DNA from: Actinomadura luzonensis
Lineage (GTDB): Bacteria; Actinomycetota; Actinomycetes; Streptosporangiales; Streptosporangiaceae
DNA: 64,000 nucleotides
Assembly (NCBI RefSeq): GCF_022664455.2
Contig: NZ_JAKRKC020000001.1
Coordinates: 1,927,001-1,991,000, forward strand
Direction of reading: 5' to 3'
The notes below the pieces were generated by a model. The model was not told where the DNA came from, made no database searches, and saw only the letters and a list, made by a program, of their open reading frames with translations. Both the position numbers and the translations under genes were made by a program. This document shows positions 63,431-64,000 of this stretch, piece after piece (the stretch's first letter is position 1; every line of letters begins with the position of its first letter).

Positions 63431-64000
63431 TTAGTCGCGGATGGCGGGCATGGTGCCCGTGATGTCCTCGGACTCGCGGGGCACCGGGTCGGGCAGGAGG
63501 TCGTGGATGCGGTCCTGGATCTGGCGGGTGATCTCGTCCATCGGCAGCGTGCCGTCGACCACGAGGTAGCGCTCGGGCGCGGCGGCGGCCAGCGCGCGGA
63601 ACTCCTTGCGCACCCGCTCGTGGAACTCCAGCGGCTCGGCCTCGATCCGGTCGACCGCCCCGCCCAGCCGGGTCAGCCCCACCTCGGGCGGGGTGTCGAT
63701 GAGCACGGTCAGGTGCGGCACCAGCCCGCCGGTGGCCCAGGCGTTGATCTTGGAGACGTCCTCGGGGGCGAGCGCCCGCCCCGCGCCCTGGTACGCCAGC
63801 GACGAGTCGACGTACCGATCGGTGATCACCAGCGAGCCCCGGTAGAGCGCCGGCCTGATCACCTTCTCCACGTGCTCGGCCCGGTCGGCGGCGTACAGCA
63901 GCGCCTCGGCCCGCGCCGACAGCCCCTTCTCGGCCGCGTCGAGCAGGATGGCGCGCAGCCGCATGCCGACCTTGGTGGAGCCCGGCTCGCGCGTCTGCAC
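63431..64000 (-). CDS. tmk: thymidylate kinase, N-terminal part outside the window
   Basis: 190 codons up to the window edge, stop at 63431. TREPGSTKVGMRLRAILLDA, LYAADRAEHVEKVIRPAL, VITDRYVDSSLAYQGAGRAL, VLIDTPPEVGLTRLGG are the dTMP kinase DR(Y/x) and lid segments. The P-loop would lie to the right of the window. Some actinomycete homologues are fused to a transporter domain; that cannot be judged here. Confidence 0.93.
   Translation of the reverse strand: MQTREPGSTKVGMRLRAILLDAAEKGLSARAEALLYAADRAEHVEKVIRPALYRGSLVITDRYVDSSLAYQGAGRALAPEDVSKINAWATGGLVPHLTVLIDTPPEVGLTRLGGAVDRIEAEPLEFHERVRKEFRALAAAAPERYLVVDGTLPMDEITRQIQDRIHDLLPDPVPRESEDITGTMPAIRD

Overview
The window is chromosomal DNA from a very GC-rich, mycelial-type actinomycete. 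I would guess Streptosporangiales (Nonomuraea or a relative), but that is inference. Supporting signs are the extreme third-position GC, many GTG starts, a chaplin gene, a SAM-IV riboswitch, a c-di-AMP riboswitch in front of an NlpC/P60 gene, and the actinobacterial order ftsH-folE-folP-folB-folK-DUF3180. I see no transposase, integrase, phage gene or CRISPR array.

Layout. 1-9.3 kb: two RDD membrane proteins (one with a long Gln/Gly/Tyr-rich tail), an ArgA-type acetyltransferase, a c-di-AMP riboswitch with its NlpC/P60 hydrolase, a LuxR-type mini-regulator, a broken P450, an HxlR regulator/oxidoreductase pair, lysS and a small secreted protein. 9.3-15.1 kb: a minus-strand cofactor block with coaX, a fused nadB-nadC gene, panC and a DUF2520 gene, covering NAD, pantothenate and CoA synthesis. 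15.4-23.6 kb: a chaplin, a MidA-like methyltransferase, a P450 translationally coupled to a TerC protein, a SAM-IV riboswitch with a class V aminotransferase, DoxX, and a lone NuoD paralogue coupled to an acyltransferase. 23.6-34 kb: the folate operon with ftsH, hpt, tilS, a zinc metalloprotease and dacB, then ppa on the other strand. 34-39 kb: a second NlpC/P60 protein, a sigma/anti-sigma-like fusion protein, a lipoprotein and an ABC-F ATPase.

39-53 kb looks like one sugar-acid catabolic regulon in two parts. The left part is a plus-strand operon (secreted beta-propeller, aldose-epimerase-like, SDR). The right part is a minus-strand operon (GntR/FCD regulator, ABC sugar importer, GH38 alpha-mannosidase, glucarate-dehydratase-like enolase, probably an S10 peptidase). 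A 17-bp palindrome at the regulator's start recurs in degenerate form in front of the left operon, which suggests joint control. Between them lie an I36-type inhibitor and a lipoprotein.

53-58.4 kb holds small accessory genes (DUF305, DUF4326, a peptidase remnant, VOC/DinB/WYL, a TM-DUF3027 fusion and two tiny secreted proteins). 58.4-64 kb is the conserved tRNA-Thr / PSP1 (YaaT-like) / holB / tmk neighbourhood. It is interrupted by a three-gene module of an ECF sigma factor and two proteins that each carry two FtsX-extracellular-like domains. This module and the split regulon are the most unusual items in the window.
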